Source: Ilumatobacter sp963746265 (GTDB taxonomy: Bacteria > Actinomycetota > Acidimicrobiia > Acidimicrobiales > Ilumatobacteraceae). From it: DNA of 64,000 nucleotides. Position 1 is the first letter of the stretch, and every line of letters begins with the position of its first letter. Positions 27,851-36,616 of the stretch are shown in pieces. Below the pieces are notes generated by a model that was given only the letters and a program-made list of their open reading frames with translations, had not been told where the DNA came from and searched no databases. The position numbers and the translations under genes are program-made. The DNA is taken from positions 124,001 through 188,000 of the forward strand of contig CAVVAM010000012.1 of NCBI GenBank assembly GCA_963746265.1. The letters run 5' to 3'.

Positions 27851-29053
27851 TCACCACCAGTCGGCGATGGCCCGGTACACGTCGGAATGGTGGGCCAGCG
27901 CGTTGTGGGTCACCTTCGGGAACGTGCGGACCGTGGCCCCGGGGAACAGCTCGATGTCAGCGGTGAGCCCGGCGGCGCTCGAGGGGGTGACGAGGGCATC
28001 GCCGAACACCTTCGCGATCCGGTGATCGGGGTCGGTCGTGACCGACCCGGCGATGACGAGGTACGCGGCGCGACGGAGCCGACGGTGCGGTGAGCGGGCG
28101 TCGAACGTGTCCGGCCCCTCGTCATCGCGGATCGTGCCGCGTCGGAGATCCTTGATCCCGGCGCTACGCCGTTCCAGACCACGCCCGATCGTTCGGGTTG
28201 CGGCGACCGGGAACGACGACAGCGCCGCGCTGACCGAGCTGACGAGGGCGGCAAGGCCGGCGCCGGTGTTCGGCACGCCGATGAGCACGACCCGGCGAAC
28301 CTTGCTCGTCCACCGGCGCCGGAGCGGCCACCACCGCCCGAGTCGTGGCAGGGTGCTGCCGTAGTGGCAGGCCGATCGAACGACGAGGCCGCCCATGCTG
28401 TGGCCGATCAGATCGATCTCACGGACCCGAACCGGCCACGCGGCGACGAGTTGGTCGAGGAGATGAGCGAGCTCACGCCCGTTGGCAGCGATGTGGCGGC
28501 CCGTGTTGTACCGCAACGCCAGGACGGTCACATCATGTTCGGCGGCGAGCAAGGTGCCGTAGGTGGTGAACGTCTTCGTCGTGGAAGTCGTCGTGGCGGA
28601 AGTCGTCGTGGTGGAAGTCGTCGTGGTGGAGGTCTCGGCGACGTCGGGAAGGCGCCAGATCGCCTCGGTCGACATCAGGCCATGGACCAGCACGCAGATG
28701 CGGCGACTCACGTGCGCGCCGGACTCGGCGAGCGTATCCGCCAGGTGGCCGCGATCGAGCGGGAGCACCTTGTCGCCCACACGGACGGTCATTGCAGTGG
28801 CGAGATCGGATCCCCGTTGCTCCAGCGTGTCGCCGAACAGGCCGTTGACGATCGCCACGGCATCGTCACGTCGCCCCGGCACGACATCGAGCAGCCGGAG
28901 CATCGCCCGGGCAGCGCGTCCGTTGGTCGCAGGGACGGTGCTCGCAGGGCCGTCGGACGGATCGACAGCGGTCACGTCGGCGACGGTACCGATTCTTCGA
29001 GCCGGATCCAGCGCAGTCAGGCGGCCGTTTCCGCCGTGTGGCGCCGCTGACAT
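27851..29053 (-). CDS. alpha/beta hydrolase (lipase-like) with Thr-repeat insertion
   Basis: A 400-residue alpha/beta hydrolase. The oxyanion region is ICVLVHGLMSTEAIWRLPD (about residue 120), the nucleophile elbow is IDLIGHSMGGLVVRSACHYGS (GHSMGG), and VTHNALAHHSDVYRAIADWW carries the C-terminal catalytic His. A PGAP1/lipase-like esterase is likely. Oddly, between the first strand and YGTLLAAEHDVTVLALRYNTG the sequence is a low-complexity run of Thr and Ser (about residues 141-160) coded by 15-bp tandem repeats (28584-28628). This is a recent expansion in a surface loop. The gene is divergent from the repeat copy at 29055-29215. Confidence 0.5.
   Translation of the reverse strand: MSAAPHGGNGRLTALDPARRIGTVADVTAVDPSDGPASTVPATNGRAARAMLRLLDVVPGRRDDAVAIVNGLFGDTLEQRGSDLATAMTVRVGDKVLPLDRGHLADTLAESGAHVSRRICVLVHGLMSTEAIWRLPDVAETSTTTTSTTTTSATTTSTTKTFTTYGTLLAAEHDVTVLALRYNTGRHIAANGRELAHLLDQLVAAWPVRVREIDLIGHSMGGLVVRSACHYGSTLPRLGRWWPLRRRWTSKVRRVVLIGVPNTGAGLAALVSSVSAALSSFPVAATRTIGRGLERRSAGIKDLRRGTIRDDEGPDTFDARSPHRRLRRAAYLVIAGSVTTDPDHRIAKVFGDALVTPSSAAGLTADIELFPGATVRTFPKVTHNALAHHSDVYRAIADWW
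28584..28628. repeat. 15-bp tandem repeat, three copies, inside hydrolase gene
   Basis: Three consecutive units, GAAGTCGTCGTGGCG then twice GAAGTCGTCGTGGTG, with a degenerate fourth unit just before. The length is a multiple of three, so copy-number change would keep the hydrolase frame. Confidence 0.5.
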
Positions 29054-29054
29054 G

Positions 29055-29215
29055 CGATCGGACGCGAACAGAGCGCCGTCGGGGCGGATCCGAGGGCGCT
29101 CTGTTCGTTTCGTTCGAAGAGGTGAGTTGCCAACCGGCGACTCGCTGTATCCATCGCCCGGCGCCGGATCCAGCTTGAGCCACTTTGCCGAGTCCTCACG
29201 CTACTTCACATGATC
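29055..29215. repeat. dispersed repeat, copy A
   Basis: Together with copy B (32285-32455) this forms a two-copy element of about 160 bp. Both have a GC-rich hairpin, a variable middle, then a conserved block: GCGCCGGATCC, CTTGAG, CTTTGCCGA, CTCACGCTA and TTCACATGATCG in the same order and spacing. Copy B lies upstream of a DUF222/13E12-type gene remnant, so copy A may be the footprint of a lost relative. No ORF is coded by the element. Confidence 0.5.
29065..29107. terminator. strong hairpin in repeat copy A
   Basis: Perfect 13-bp arms (CGAACAGAGCGCC at 29065-29077 and its complement at 29095-29107) enclose a 17-base loop and are followed by a weak T-rich stretch. It is terminator-like on the plus strand. 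The same hairpin in copy B has compensating base changes, so structure rather than sequence is conserved. Confidence 0.5.
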
Positions 29216-29769
29216 GACAGCGAACTTCACTCATCCCTCGCAGATCGAGGTCGGACTCGATCCCGACCGAGGTCCACCCGTGCCGGTCCGCTCGTACTCG
29301 GTCCCCTGGTGACGGCTCGGGCGAGCCGCCCGATCGCATCCCGTGGTCCCGACCGTCGTCGAGCCAGGTCCAGGTCCGACGCGGGAACGACCGGTCACCC
29401 CCAGTCGTCGTGCGCATCGATCGAGTGGCGCGTCGAACGGTGAACCGGGCGGCACCAGGTCCGTCCAACGAACCAGCTGCACGCAACACCTCCAACGGAG
29501 CATCGAACGGCGACCCCGACGGGACCGGGCCGGTGATGTTCATCTGAGGTTCGTGGCTCGTCTCGTCGCCGACGCGAGCCTGGAGCGAGACGAGGCTCGC
29601 GACGGCGCAGGCCGCGGTGACGGTTCCCCCGACGAGGATCCGGGCTCGGCGGCCGGGTCGGTGCGACCGACCCTCTGGTGTCGACGCCGCCGACCACCCG
29701 CACCAACGGAGAAGACGGCGCTCGTTCGCGAGCACGGGCCACGGCATCGAGTTCGTTGACGTCGGACAT
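29196..29769 (-). pseudogene. frameshifted small membrane-protein gene
   Basis: A start-like sequence MSDVNELDAVARARERAPSSPLVRVVGG begins at 29769, while a good TM helix (ARILVGGTVTAACAVASLVSL) lies in another minus frame at about 29590-29650, and the motif GSPFDAPL occurs twice in two different frames (about 29426-29466 and 29500-29539) because of an imperfect 74-bp duplication. This looks like one short anchored protein broken by frameshifts and a tandem duplication. No family recognised. The remaining 29770-29965 shows nothing but the promoter zone of the aldo/keto reductase. Confidence 0.5.
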
Positions 29770-29965
29770 CGTGCGGGTTCTCGACCACCAATCGGTTACA
29801 GCGCGTCAGACGTGTGCACGTGCCGGTTCGTTGACCGGACCTCGCCCCCGCCGATGCGCGAGCCCCCCAGGGTGACAGCCCGACCCGTCGGCCCATGCGA
29901 CACCATGCCGGCTGCGGATCCTTCCGAGAGTGCACTCGCCGATGGTCGGTGGCTACGTTGGCGCG

Positions 29966-30901
29966 ATGGAACGTCGACCGCTCGGCGAGCTCCGGGTGTC
30001 GGCCGTCGGTCTCGGCTGCAACAACTTCGGGATGCGCATCGATGCGGATCAGACCGCCCGGGTCGTGCACGCTGCGATCGACGCCGGCATCAACTACTTC
30101 GACACCGCCGAGAGCTACGGGCAGGGCATGTCGGAGGAGTATCTCGGACGTGCTGTGGGCGACCGACGCGGCGAGGTGCTCATCGCGACGAAGTGGGGAC
30201 ACACCGTCGGCCTCGGCGAGGGCGAACGGGGAGGCGATCCCGTCCAGATCCGGCGCCGGCTCGACGACAGTCTGCGACGGCTGGGCACGGACTACGTCGA
30301 CCACTACCAGCTGCACCGGCCCGATCCCGATACTCCTCCCGAGGAGACGCTCGGCTGCCTGGCCGAGCTGCGGGCCGAGGGCAAGATCCGTGAGATCGGT
30401 GGTACCCACTTCACCGCCGACCAGCTCAGAACCGCCCACTCGGCCGCGGTCGCTCATGGGCTCACGCCGTACCCGTCGGTGCAGAACCACTACAGCCTGC
30501 TCACCCGCGTTCCGGAGACCGACGGTGTGTTCGCTGCCTGCGAAGAGCTGGGCATCGCGTTCGTCCCCTATTTCCCGCTGGAGTCGGGACTCCTGACAGG
30601 GAAGTACCGGCGGGGCGAGGCCCGACCGGAGGACTCCCGGCTGACGGTGTGGGGCGATCGCGCCGATGCGTTCATCGACGACGAGAAGCTCGCCATCGTC
30701 GAGCGGTTGATCGCGTGGTCTGCCGATCGCGGCCACAGCCTGCTCGATCTGGCGATCAGCTGGCACACCTCGCACCCCCTCGTCGCGTCGGTCATCGCCG
30801 GCGCCACCCGTCCCGAGCAGATCGTGGCCAACGTCGCATCGGCCTCCTGGAACCTCAGCGACGACGACCGCGCCGAGGTCGACACCGTCATCGCCGGCTG
30901 A
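29966..30901 (+). CDS. aldo/keto reductase
   Basis: A 311-residue AKR with a TIM-barrel layout. It begins MERRPLGELRVSAVGLGCNNFG; the catalytic tetrad is visible as Asp and Tyr in NYFDTAESYGQG, Lys in ATKWG and His in YQLHRPDPD. The NADPH-binding C-terminal part has VIAGATRPEQIVANVAS. Relatives reduce aldehydes or ketones, e.g. the YghZ/Tas-like branch. The start at 29966 begins the first barrel strand. It stands alone between degenerate regions and is intact. Confidence 0.5.
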   Translation: MERRPLGELRVSAVGLGCNNFGMRIDADQTARVVHAAIDAGINYFDTAESYGQGMSEEYLGRAVGDRRGEVLIATKWGHTVGLGEGERGGDPVQIRRRLDDSLRRLGTDYVDHYQLHRPDPDTPPEETLGCLAELRAEGKIREIGGTHFTADQLRTAHSAAVAHGLTPYPSVQNHYSLLTRVPETDGVFAACEELGIAFVPYFPLESGLLTGKYRRGEARPEDSRLTVWGDRADAFIDDEKLAIVERLIAWSADRGHSLLDLAISWHTSHPLVASVIAGATRPEQIVANVASASWNLSDDDRAEVDTVIAG

Positions 30902-31227
30902 CCGGGCCGTCGGCTCGGCAGACCGGTTCGGGAACGCGCATGGGGGCTCGACGCCCAGCACGACGCGCTCGGCACCGGGCTGGTGCAGGTGGGCGTCGGC
31001 GCCGAGATGCTGGTCGGCGACCCCATCGACGAACGCGTCCGACCGGTCGACTCGCAGGACGAGGTCGCCGCGACGACCGAGGTGGCGACAGGGATTCCCG
31101 TGGTCGATGCCCGACCGTGCGATCGTCGGGTCGTCCTGCCGGTTGCGGTACCTCTGGCGGGTCTTGGTGAGCGAGTCCCGCGAGGACGTCGCGTCACCCA
31201 CCGGGGCCACTCGTTCGTCAGTCAGGC
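30902..31227. other. gap without a supported gene
   Basis: Short open frames on both strands have GC-biased codons but none resembles a protein family; the antisense ones continue the shadow of the aldo/keto reductase. No hairpin or repeat seen. It should contain the promoter of the membrane protein at 31228. Confidence 0.5.
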
Positions 31228-32034
31228 ATGGAGAGGTTCACCCGCAACTCCTCGGCGGTGACAGGGGACGAATCCGGGGGCGAAGCCGAGATCGCACCGG
31301 CGCCAGGGAGCCGAGTGCTTCGGGACGCGGTCGCCGACGAGGTCCGCGTGCTGCTCGTCGCAGGGGTCGCGTCGGGGGCGGTGATCGCCGGGCTGGGCAG
31401 CCGGCTGGCGATGCTGCTGCTCCGGTTCACGTCTCCGAGCTGGGTCATCGGGATGCGCAGCGACGACGATTTCGTCATCGGTGAGTTCACGATCGGCGGC
31501 TCGTACGCACTGCTCGGGCTCGGCGCCGTCACCGGCGTGCTCGGTGTGGGCGTGTATCGGCTGGTCCGGCCGTGGCTGATCGGGCCCATGTGGTTTCGGC
31601 GCGTGACGACCGGCCTGGCAGCAGGCGCAGTGGTCGGTTCGATGCTCGTGCACGCGGACGGCATCGACTTCCGGGTCCTGAAGCCAACATGGCTCGCCAT
31701 CAGCCTGTTCGTCGCACTCCCCGCGGTGTTCGGCACGTTCATCGGTCCGGTCGTCGATCGCGTCGCCGGTGACGAGTCGTGGACCCGTGGCGGTCGACGT
31801 CGCTGGCTGCTGCCACTGGTGTCGGTCCTGGCGTTCCCGCCGGTCCTGTTGCTCATCCCGTTCGCAGCCGTGGCGGTCACGGCACTGCACACCCTCCGGT
31901 GGGTCGACGGTGTGCAACGAGTCCGGACATCACTCCCGTACGGACTGGCGATGCGGGCGTTGTGGTTCGGGGTGGCCGTCCTGGGCCTGCTCGCCCTGAT
32001 CGAGGACATCGTGAACGTCCGGCGCGTCGTGTGA
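31228..32034 (+). CDS. polytopic membrane protein of unknown family
   Basis: A 268-residue protein with about six hydrophobic helices: VLLVAGVASGAVIAGLGSRLAMLLL, SYALLGLGAVTGVLGVGVYRLV, GLAAGAVVGSMLV, LAISLFVALPAVFGTFIGPVV, WLLPLVSVLAFPPVLLLIPFAAVAV and ALWFGVAVLGLLALIEDIV. The N-terminal 35 residues are soluble and acidic. GLGSRLAMLLLR and the position of conserved glycines suggest a small actinobacterial membrane family of unknown role. No motif links it to transport or catalysis. Confidence 0.5.
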   Translation: MERFTRNSSAVTGDESGGEAEIAPAPGSRVLRDAVADEVRVLLVAGVASGAVIAGLGSRLAMLLLRFTSPSWVIGMRSDDDFVIGEFTIGGSYALLGLGAVTGVLGVGVYRLVRPWLIGPMWFRRVTTGLAAGAVVGSMLVHADGIDFRVLKPTWLAISLFVALPAVFGTFIGPVVDRVAGDESWTRGGRRRWLLPLVSVLAFPPVLLLIPFAAVAVTALHTLRWVDGVQRVRTSLPYGLAMRALWFGVAVLGLLALIEDIVNVRRVV

Positions 32035-32284
32035 TCGCTCGAGCACCGAAGATCGTGTGGCCGGGGATCGGGTCGGCGATGAGGAGATCCGTTCGCCGCC
32101 GGCTTCGTGGCGGCGGCTTCGTCGGCCACGACGGCGCCCGGCTCGCGAGAACGATGCTCGCGATCGATCGCCGAGGGATGTGGCCGTCCGCAGTGGCGAA
32201 CCGTCACGTCGAGCGGTCGCCGATGGTGTGATCGGCGACGCCGATCTTCCGGGTGACGGTTGCGGGACCCGGTGCCGACGTGCG

Positions 32285-32455
32285 CACGAACGCGAACGAA
32301 GCGCCGTCGGTGGCGGAGAGACCGAGGGCGCTTCGTCAGCTGTTGTGGTGATCGAGTCGCCAGCGGAGCAACTCGATCTGTTCATCGTGCAGCGCCGGAT
32401 CCGACTTGAGGCGCTTTGCCGACTTCTCACGCTAGTTCACATGATCGTGAGTGAA
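32285..32455. repeat. dispersed repeat, copy B
   Basis: Second copy of the element seen at 29055-29215. It contains the hairpin at 32296-32336 (10-bp arms ACGAAGCGCC and complement) and the conserved downstream block ending TTCACATGATCG. Differences in the hairpin arms from copy A are compensated on the other arm. The remaining bases of the gene-free stretch 32035-32577 show no further signal. Confidence 0.5.
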
Positions 32456-32577
32456 CGTCACCCGGCCGTCGCACCACGGACGCCGAATCGGTCGATTCGA
32501 CGTCCCGACGGCACGGGTCGACACGACTCCACGCCGAGGGCGATCGGTTGCGATGACGGTGCGGTGCGGCGACACCT

Positions 32578-32615
32578 CCTTCACTTGATCGAACATCTGT
32601 TCGATCAAGTGAAGG
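32578..32615. promoter_or_regulatory. perfect 38-bp palindrome with LexA/SOS-box core
   Basis: Arms of 18 bp (CCTTCACTTGATCGAACA and exact complement) flank a 2-base spacer. The centre TCGAACATCTGTTCGA has the CGAAC-N4-GTTCG form of the Gram-positive/mycobacterial LexA box. It ends 23 bp before the ATG of the DUF222 remnant. 13E12/DUF222 genes of mycobacteria are known to carry SOS boxes, so SOS control is likely; as a DNA palindrome of this length it may also be a recombination or cruciform site. Confidence 0.5.
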
Positions 32616-32638
32616 ACCCCCTGGTTCATGGTGGAGGC

Positions 32639-33133
32639 ATGGATCTCGCAGCCGTCATCGAGCAGGTGCGGCACGTTGCCGCCGTGCGCGCCGATGACTA
32701 CGCCGACCGCCAGCAGCTCGAGGCGGCGCTGCGAGGTGCTGGCCGATTGGAGAACTGGTTGGCTGGCAGCAAGGCGGCGTTGGCGTCGAAGTTGTCGTCG
32801 CAGGTGTCGTTTCCCGAGCGAACGATCGCCGAGTGCACTCGTGGCTCCACCCGCGAGGCGATCGACGACAAGGCTCGGGCCGACACGTTCGCCGCTGCAC
32901 CGTCGATGGCGGAAGCGCTGGATTCGGCAGCGATCACCGCCGGCCACGTCGACGCGATCACGAAGGCGACCACGTCACTCGCCGCAGAGCACCGCGCGGA
33001 GTTGTTCCACCGGCTCGACGGAGGGCTGCTCGACGTCGCGGCCGACGCCCCGATCGAACAGTGGCGGCGACGTCTCGCGACGGAGGTCAGGAACATCCAG
33101 CGCGACGACGGCATCGACCGACTCGAGCGTCAG
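32639..33133 (+). pseudogene. truncated DUF222/13E12-type HNH endonuclease gene
   Basis: Starts well (GGTGGAGG then ATG, MDLAAVIEQVRHVAAVRADDYADRQQLEAALRGAGRLENWLAGSKAALASKLSSQ) and continues through the DUF222 helices (SMAEALDSAAITAGHVDAITKA, IEQWRRRLATEVRNIQRDDGIDRLERQ) to about residue 165. There the normal continuation toward the C-terminal HNH domain is replaced by unrelated sequence. The family length is about 400 residues, so the nuclease domain is missing. It is joined end to end with another truncated gene on the opposite strand. The promoter with its SOS-like palindrome is intact, so the stub may still be transcribed. Confidence 0.5.
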
Positions 33134-33280
33134 GAAGCGGCCGGGTGCCGACCGATCTTCCGCCATCGTCACCCGCTGCGAAGTGCCGATGTCGATCGCG
33201 TCGGCGCTCCACCGCCCCGTGAGATCGAAGAGTTCTTCCCGTCGCTCGGTCGCGAATTCCATGGACTGTACGAATGTCAT
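33134..33280 (-). pseudogene. 5' fragment of a small monooxygenase-like (ABM-type) gene
   Basis: From ATG 33280 the minus strand reads MTFVQSMEFATERREELFDLTGRWSADAIDIG then APGRFLTL, typical of the first half of small dimeric alpha-beta barrel proteins (about 95 residues in full). The homology ends at the same bases where the plus-strand DUF222 gene ends. The second half is lost. No partner gene is near. Confidence 0.5.
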
Positions 33281-33832
<552 letters not shown>

Positions 33833-34369
33833 TCACGTGCTCGTCAGGTGGAACCGTTCGGCGAGCTTGGCGCGGTTGTACCGCTGCAGCATCACCGGAT
33901 ACAGGTTCATCACGACGTCGAACATCAGCGCCAGTGCCGCCGCCACCCACCAGCCACGAGCGATGGCGTGCACTACCACCGCCAACGTCGACACGAACAG
34001 GACGGCATGACTCGCCTCGGCGTCACGCATGCGCTGGGCGAGGTGGGCGAGCTGCCCCGGCGTCCGCTCGGTCGGCAAGTGCAGCTGTGGGTTGAAGACG
34101 GCCAGCGGCCCACGACGCAACACCGACTTCGCGAGCCGCACGCCGACGAGTTCGTACACACGACCATCGCGCTCGAAAGGTCGGAGTTCGAAGTAGCGAT
34201 CCGGCAACCGCACCTGCGCCACGCGACTCAGCGAACCAACCGCCACCATCGGCACCCACACCACCAGGAAGGCGAACCACACGCTCGCCGCACCGAACAC
34301 CCGCGCCGCCCAGATGAGCACCGACGTCGACACGACCACGCCGCCTGCGATCGCGACGACCTTTCGCAC
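33833..34369 (-). CDS. small membrane protein, CrtO-type acyltransferase-like
   Basis: A 178-residue membrane protein from GTG 34369. Two N-terminal helices (VVAIAGGVVVSTSVLIWAARVF and ASVWFAFLVVWVPMVAVGSL) precede LPDRYFELRPFERDGRVYELVGVRLAKSVLRRGPL, then two more helices and NLYPVMLQRYNRAKL. The LPDRYF, YE..G and NLYPxMxQRYNR elements match glycosyl-4,4'-diaponeurosporenoate acyltransferase-like proteins (CrtO of staphyloxanthin synthesis), which also occur widely as proteins of unknown substrate. No carotenoid genes are nearby. Longer frames extend far upstream as antisense of the MttB gene and are rejected. Confidence 0.5.
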   Translation of the reverse strand: MRKVVAIAGGVVVSTSVLIWAARVFGAASVWFAFLVVWVPMVAVGSLSRVAQVRLPDRYFELRPFERDGRVYELVGVRLAKSVLRRGPLAVFNPQLHLPTERTPGQLAHLAQRMRDAEASHAVLFVSTLAVVVHAIARGWWVAAALALMFDVVMNLYPVMLQRYNRAKLAERFHLTST

Positions 34370-34993
34370 ACCCCGATGATGCGCTCCAGCCACCGGCGCC
34401 GACCAGGGCCGGACGTCTCGACCAAGGACGCATCGACCAAGGACGCATCGACCAAGGACGCATCGACGACGGCGACTTCGTGCACATCGTCCGCGACGGG
34501 TAGATCCGTACCCCTCTGGCGGCACCCTGCTTCGATGCGCAGGATCGAACACGCTCCACCAGACCACGGCGGGCCGAAACCACAGTGATCGCCATCGGAC
34601 TCGAACCCTGCCGCCAGACCGGTCGAGGCAACGAAGACATCTGCTCGTGTTCGACCCACAGGATCGGACACGTTCGACCCGACCGCAGACGCCCGAACCC
34701 ACCACGGAGGTCTCCGGGGTGCGTCCGGGCGAACATGCACGCCGTGAACGCCCTGTCGGCCGACGACACAACGTGTCGAACCGGTCGAACTGCCAGCGGA
34801 ACCACCGACCGCCGGCGGAGCTCTCGCCGACTCGATCGCCGTCGCCGAACTGCGACGCCTCGAAGCCGAGCCGAGCGGCCTGGAAGTCGGCGATCGCGGA
34901 CCCGCTCTCGCGACGAACCAGCTCTGGTTCGAGCGACCCGGCGGGTGTAGCCTCCGGAACGTTCGTACCAGGAATTTCGCCGATGTTGGGGAC
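34370..34993. other. gene-free upstream region of MttB homologue 1
   Basis: No supported gene in 624 bp. It holds the three-copy 15-bp repeat at 34420-34464 and, near the MttB start, a less GC-rich stretch (34950-34990) likely to contain the promoter. A short frame across the repeat would read DQGRI three times and end IDDGDFVHIVRDG, perhaps the tail of a lost gene. Confidence 0.5.
34420..34464. repeat. 15-bp tandem repeat, three perfect copies
   Basis: GACCAAGGACGCATC is repeated three times without change, followed by a partial unit. In one plus frame it codes DQGRI. Perfect copies suggest recent expansion. Confidence 0.5.
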
Positions 34994-36544
34994 ATGGTGG
35001 TTGATCAACCGGAGACCAGGGGTCGGCGACGGCGACGCGATCGAAGCGGAGCCGCCCCGTCGGCCGTGCCCGATCAGCGTCCGTTCGCGCAACCTCGGCT
35101 GCTCCACGGACCGACCGAGTTGGTGAGCGCCGACCAGATCGAGACCCTGCACCACGCTTCGCTCCGCATCCTGCGAGATCTCGGCATGAAGGTCCTCGAC
35201 GCGGAGACTCGAACACGGTTCGAGCAAGCCGGCGCCACGGTCGACGACGAGATGGTGCGGTTCGACCCGGCGATGGTGGAGGAGCTGATCACGACCGCAC
35301 CAGCGCACTTCACCCTCCACGCCCGCAACCCCGCCCACGACCTCGTCATCGGCGGCGATCACCTCGCGTTCGGATCGGTGGGCAGCGCCCCGAACGTCTC
35401 CGACCTCGACGGCGGGCGTCGGACGGGAAACCGGCACGACTTCCGGAACCTCCTCCGGCTCACGCAGTCGCTGAACTCGATCCACCTGACCACGGGCTAC
35501 CCCGTCGAACCGGTCGACATCCATGGCTCGGTCCGGCACCTCGAGGCCACGTTGGACCTGCTGACGCTCACCGACAAGGCGATCCACGTGTACTCGCTGG
35601 GACGACAACGAAACATCGACGCGATCGAGATGGTGCGAATCGCACGCGGCGCGACCGACGAGCAGATCGATGGCGAACCGAGCATCTTCACGATCATCAA
35701 CACGAACTCGCCGCTCACGCTCGACGTCCCGATGAGCCACGGCATCATCGAGATGGCGCACCGCAACCAGATCGTGTGCGTCACGCCGTTCACGTTGGCC
35801 GGCGCGATGGCCCCGATCACCCTCGCCGGAGCGCTGAGCCAGCAGAACGCCGAGGCCCTCGTCGGACTGATGCTGACGCAGATCGTGCGGCCCGGCAGCC
35901 CGTTCATCTACGGCGGGTTCACGAGCAACGTCGACATGCAGTCCGGCTCGCCGGCGTTCGGCACACCCGAGTACTGGAAGACCGCGATCGTCGGCGGGCA
36001 GCTCGCCCGCCGGTATCGCGTGCCGTATCGGAGCTCGAACGTGTGCGCCGCCAACGCCGTCGACGCGCAAGCCGCGTACGAATCGATGTTCGCGATCACC
36101 GGGGCGATCGCCGGCCGCTGCAATCTGTTGATGCACGGCGCCGGCTGGATGGAAGGTGGCCTCCAGGCCAGCTTCGAGAAGGTGGTCATCGACGCCGACC
36201 TGCTGCACATGGCCTCGGCTGCGCTCGACCCGCTGGTGGTCGACGACGAGACACTCGCCTTCGAGGCGATCGCCGACGTCGGGCCCGGCGGTCACTTCTT
36301 CGGCACCGATCACACGCAGTCCCGGTTCCGCACCGAGTTCTACCGCCCGATGATCAGCGACTGGCGCAACTACGAGACCTGGGACGAGGCCGGGCGGCCG
36401 GACGCGGTCCAGAAAGCGAACCAGCTCGTGAAGGCGTTCCTCGCCGACTACGAGGAACCGCCGATCGACCCCGCCGTTCGCAGCGAGCTCGCCGAGTTCG
36501 TCGCCCGCCGCACCGCCGAAGGCGGCGTCCCCGTCGACTACTGA
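34994..36544 (+). CDS. MttB-family methyltransferase (non-pyrrolysine), homologue 1
   Basis: A 516-residue member of the trimethylamine methyltransferase (MttB) family. Family features are LVSADQIETLHHASLRILRDLGMKVLD at the N-terminus, DLDGGRRTGNRHDFRNLLRLTQ, TPFTLAGAMAPITLAGAL, DMQSGSPAFGTPEYWK, and DAQAAYESMFAITGAIAGRCNLLMHGAGWMEGGL. The gene has no in-frame TAG, so it lacks pyrrolysine and belongs to the larger group that includes glycine-betaine (MtgB) and proline-betaine (MtpB) methyltransferases. Such proteins transfer a methyl from a quaternary amine to a corrinoid protein. It is paired with a dimethylglycine-dehydrogenase-like gene 72 bp downstream. No corrinoid gene is in this operon; it may share the one at 57575. 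Confidence 0.5.
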   Translation: MVVDQPETRGRRRRRDRSGAAPSAVPDQRPFAQPRLLHGPTELVSADQIETLHHASLRILRDLGMKVLDAETRTRFEQAGATVDDEMVRFDPAMVEELITTAPAHFTLHARNPAHDLVIGGDHLAFGSVGSAPNVSDLDGGRRTGNRHDFRNLLRLTQSLNSIHLTTGYPVEPVDIHGSVRHLEATLDLLTLTDKAIHVYSLGRQRNIDAIEMVRIARGATDEQIDGEPSIFTIINTNSPLTLDVPMSHGIIEMAHRNQIVCVTPFTLAGAMAPITLAGALSQQNAEALVGLMLTQIVRPGSPFIYGGFTSNVDMQSGSPAFGTPEYWKTAIVGGQLARRYRVPYRSSNVCAANAVDAQAAYESMFAITGAIAGRCNLLMHGAGWMEGGLQASFEKVVIDADLLHMASAALDPLVVDDETLAFEAIADVGPGGHFFGTDHTQSRFRTEFYRPMISDWRNYETWDEAGRPDAVQKANQLVKAFLADYEEPPIDPAVRSELAEFVARRTAEGGVPVDY

Positions 36545-36562
36545 CACCACACATGGTGTCAG
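36541..36562. other. perfect stem-loop just after MttB 1 stop
   Basis: Nine-bp arms (CTGACACCA, 36541-36549, and complement at 36554-36562) with a 4-base loop overlap the stop codon. No T-run follows, so it is more likely an mRNA-processing or stabilising hairpin, or a regulator site, than a terminator. Confidence 0.5.
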
Positions 36563-36616
36563 CGATCACGCGCTCGGACCGCGACGTCGCTCACACCGAC
36601 CGAAGGAGAGAACAAC

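Noticed and set aside
33833..36550. A 905-codon open frame on the minus strand
   Set aside because: Only its last 178 codons look like a protein; the rest is antisense to the MttB homologue and reads like a GC-rich shadow. The real start is placed at 34369.
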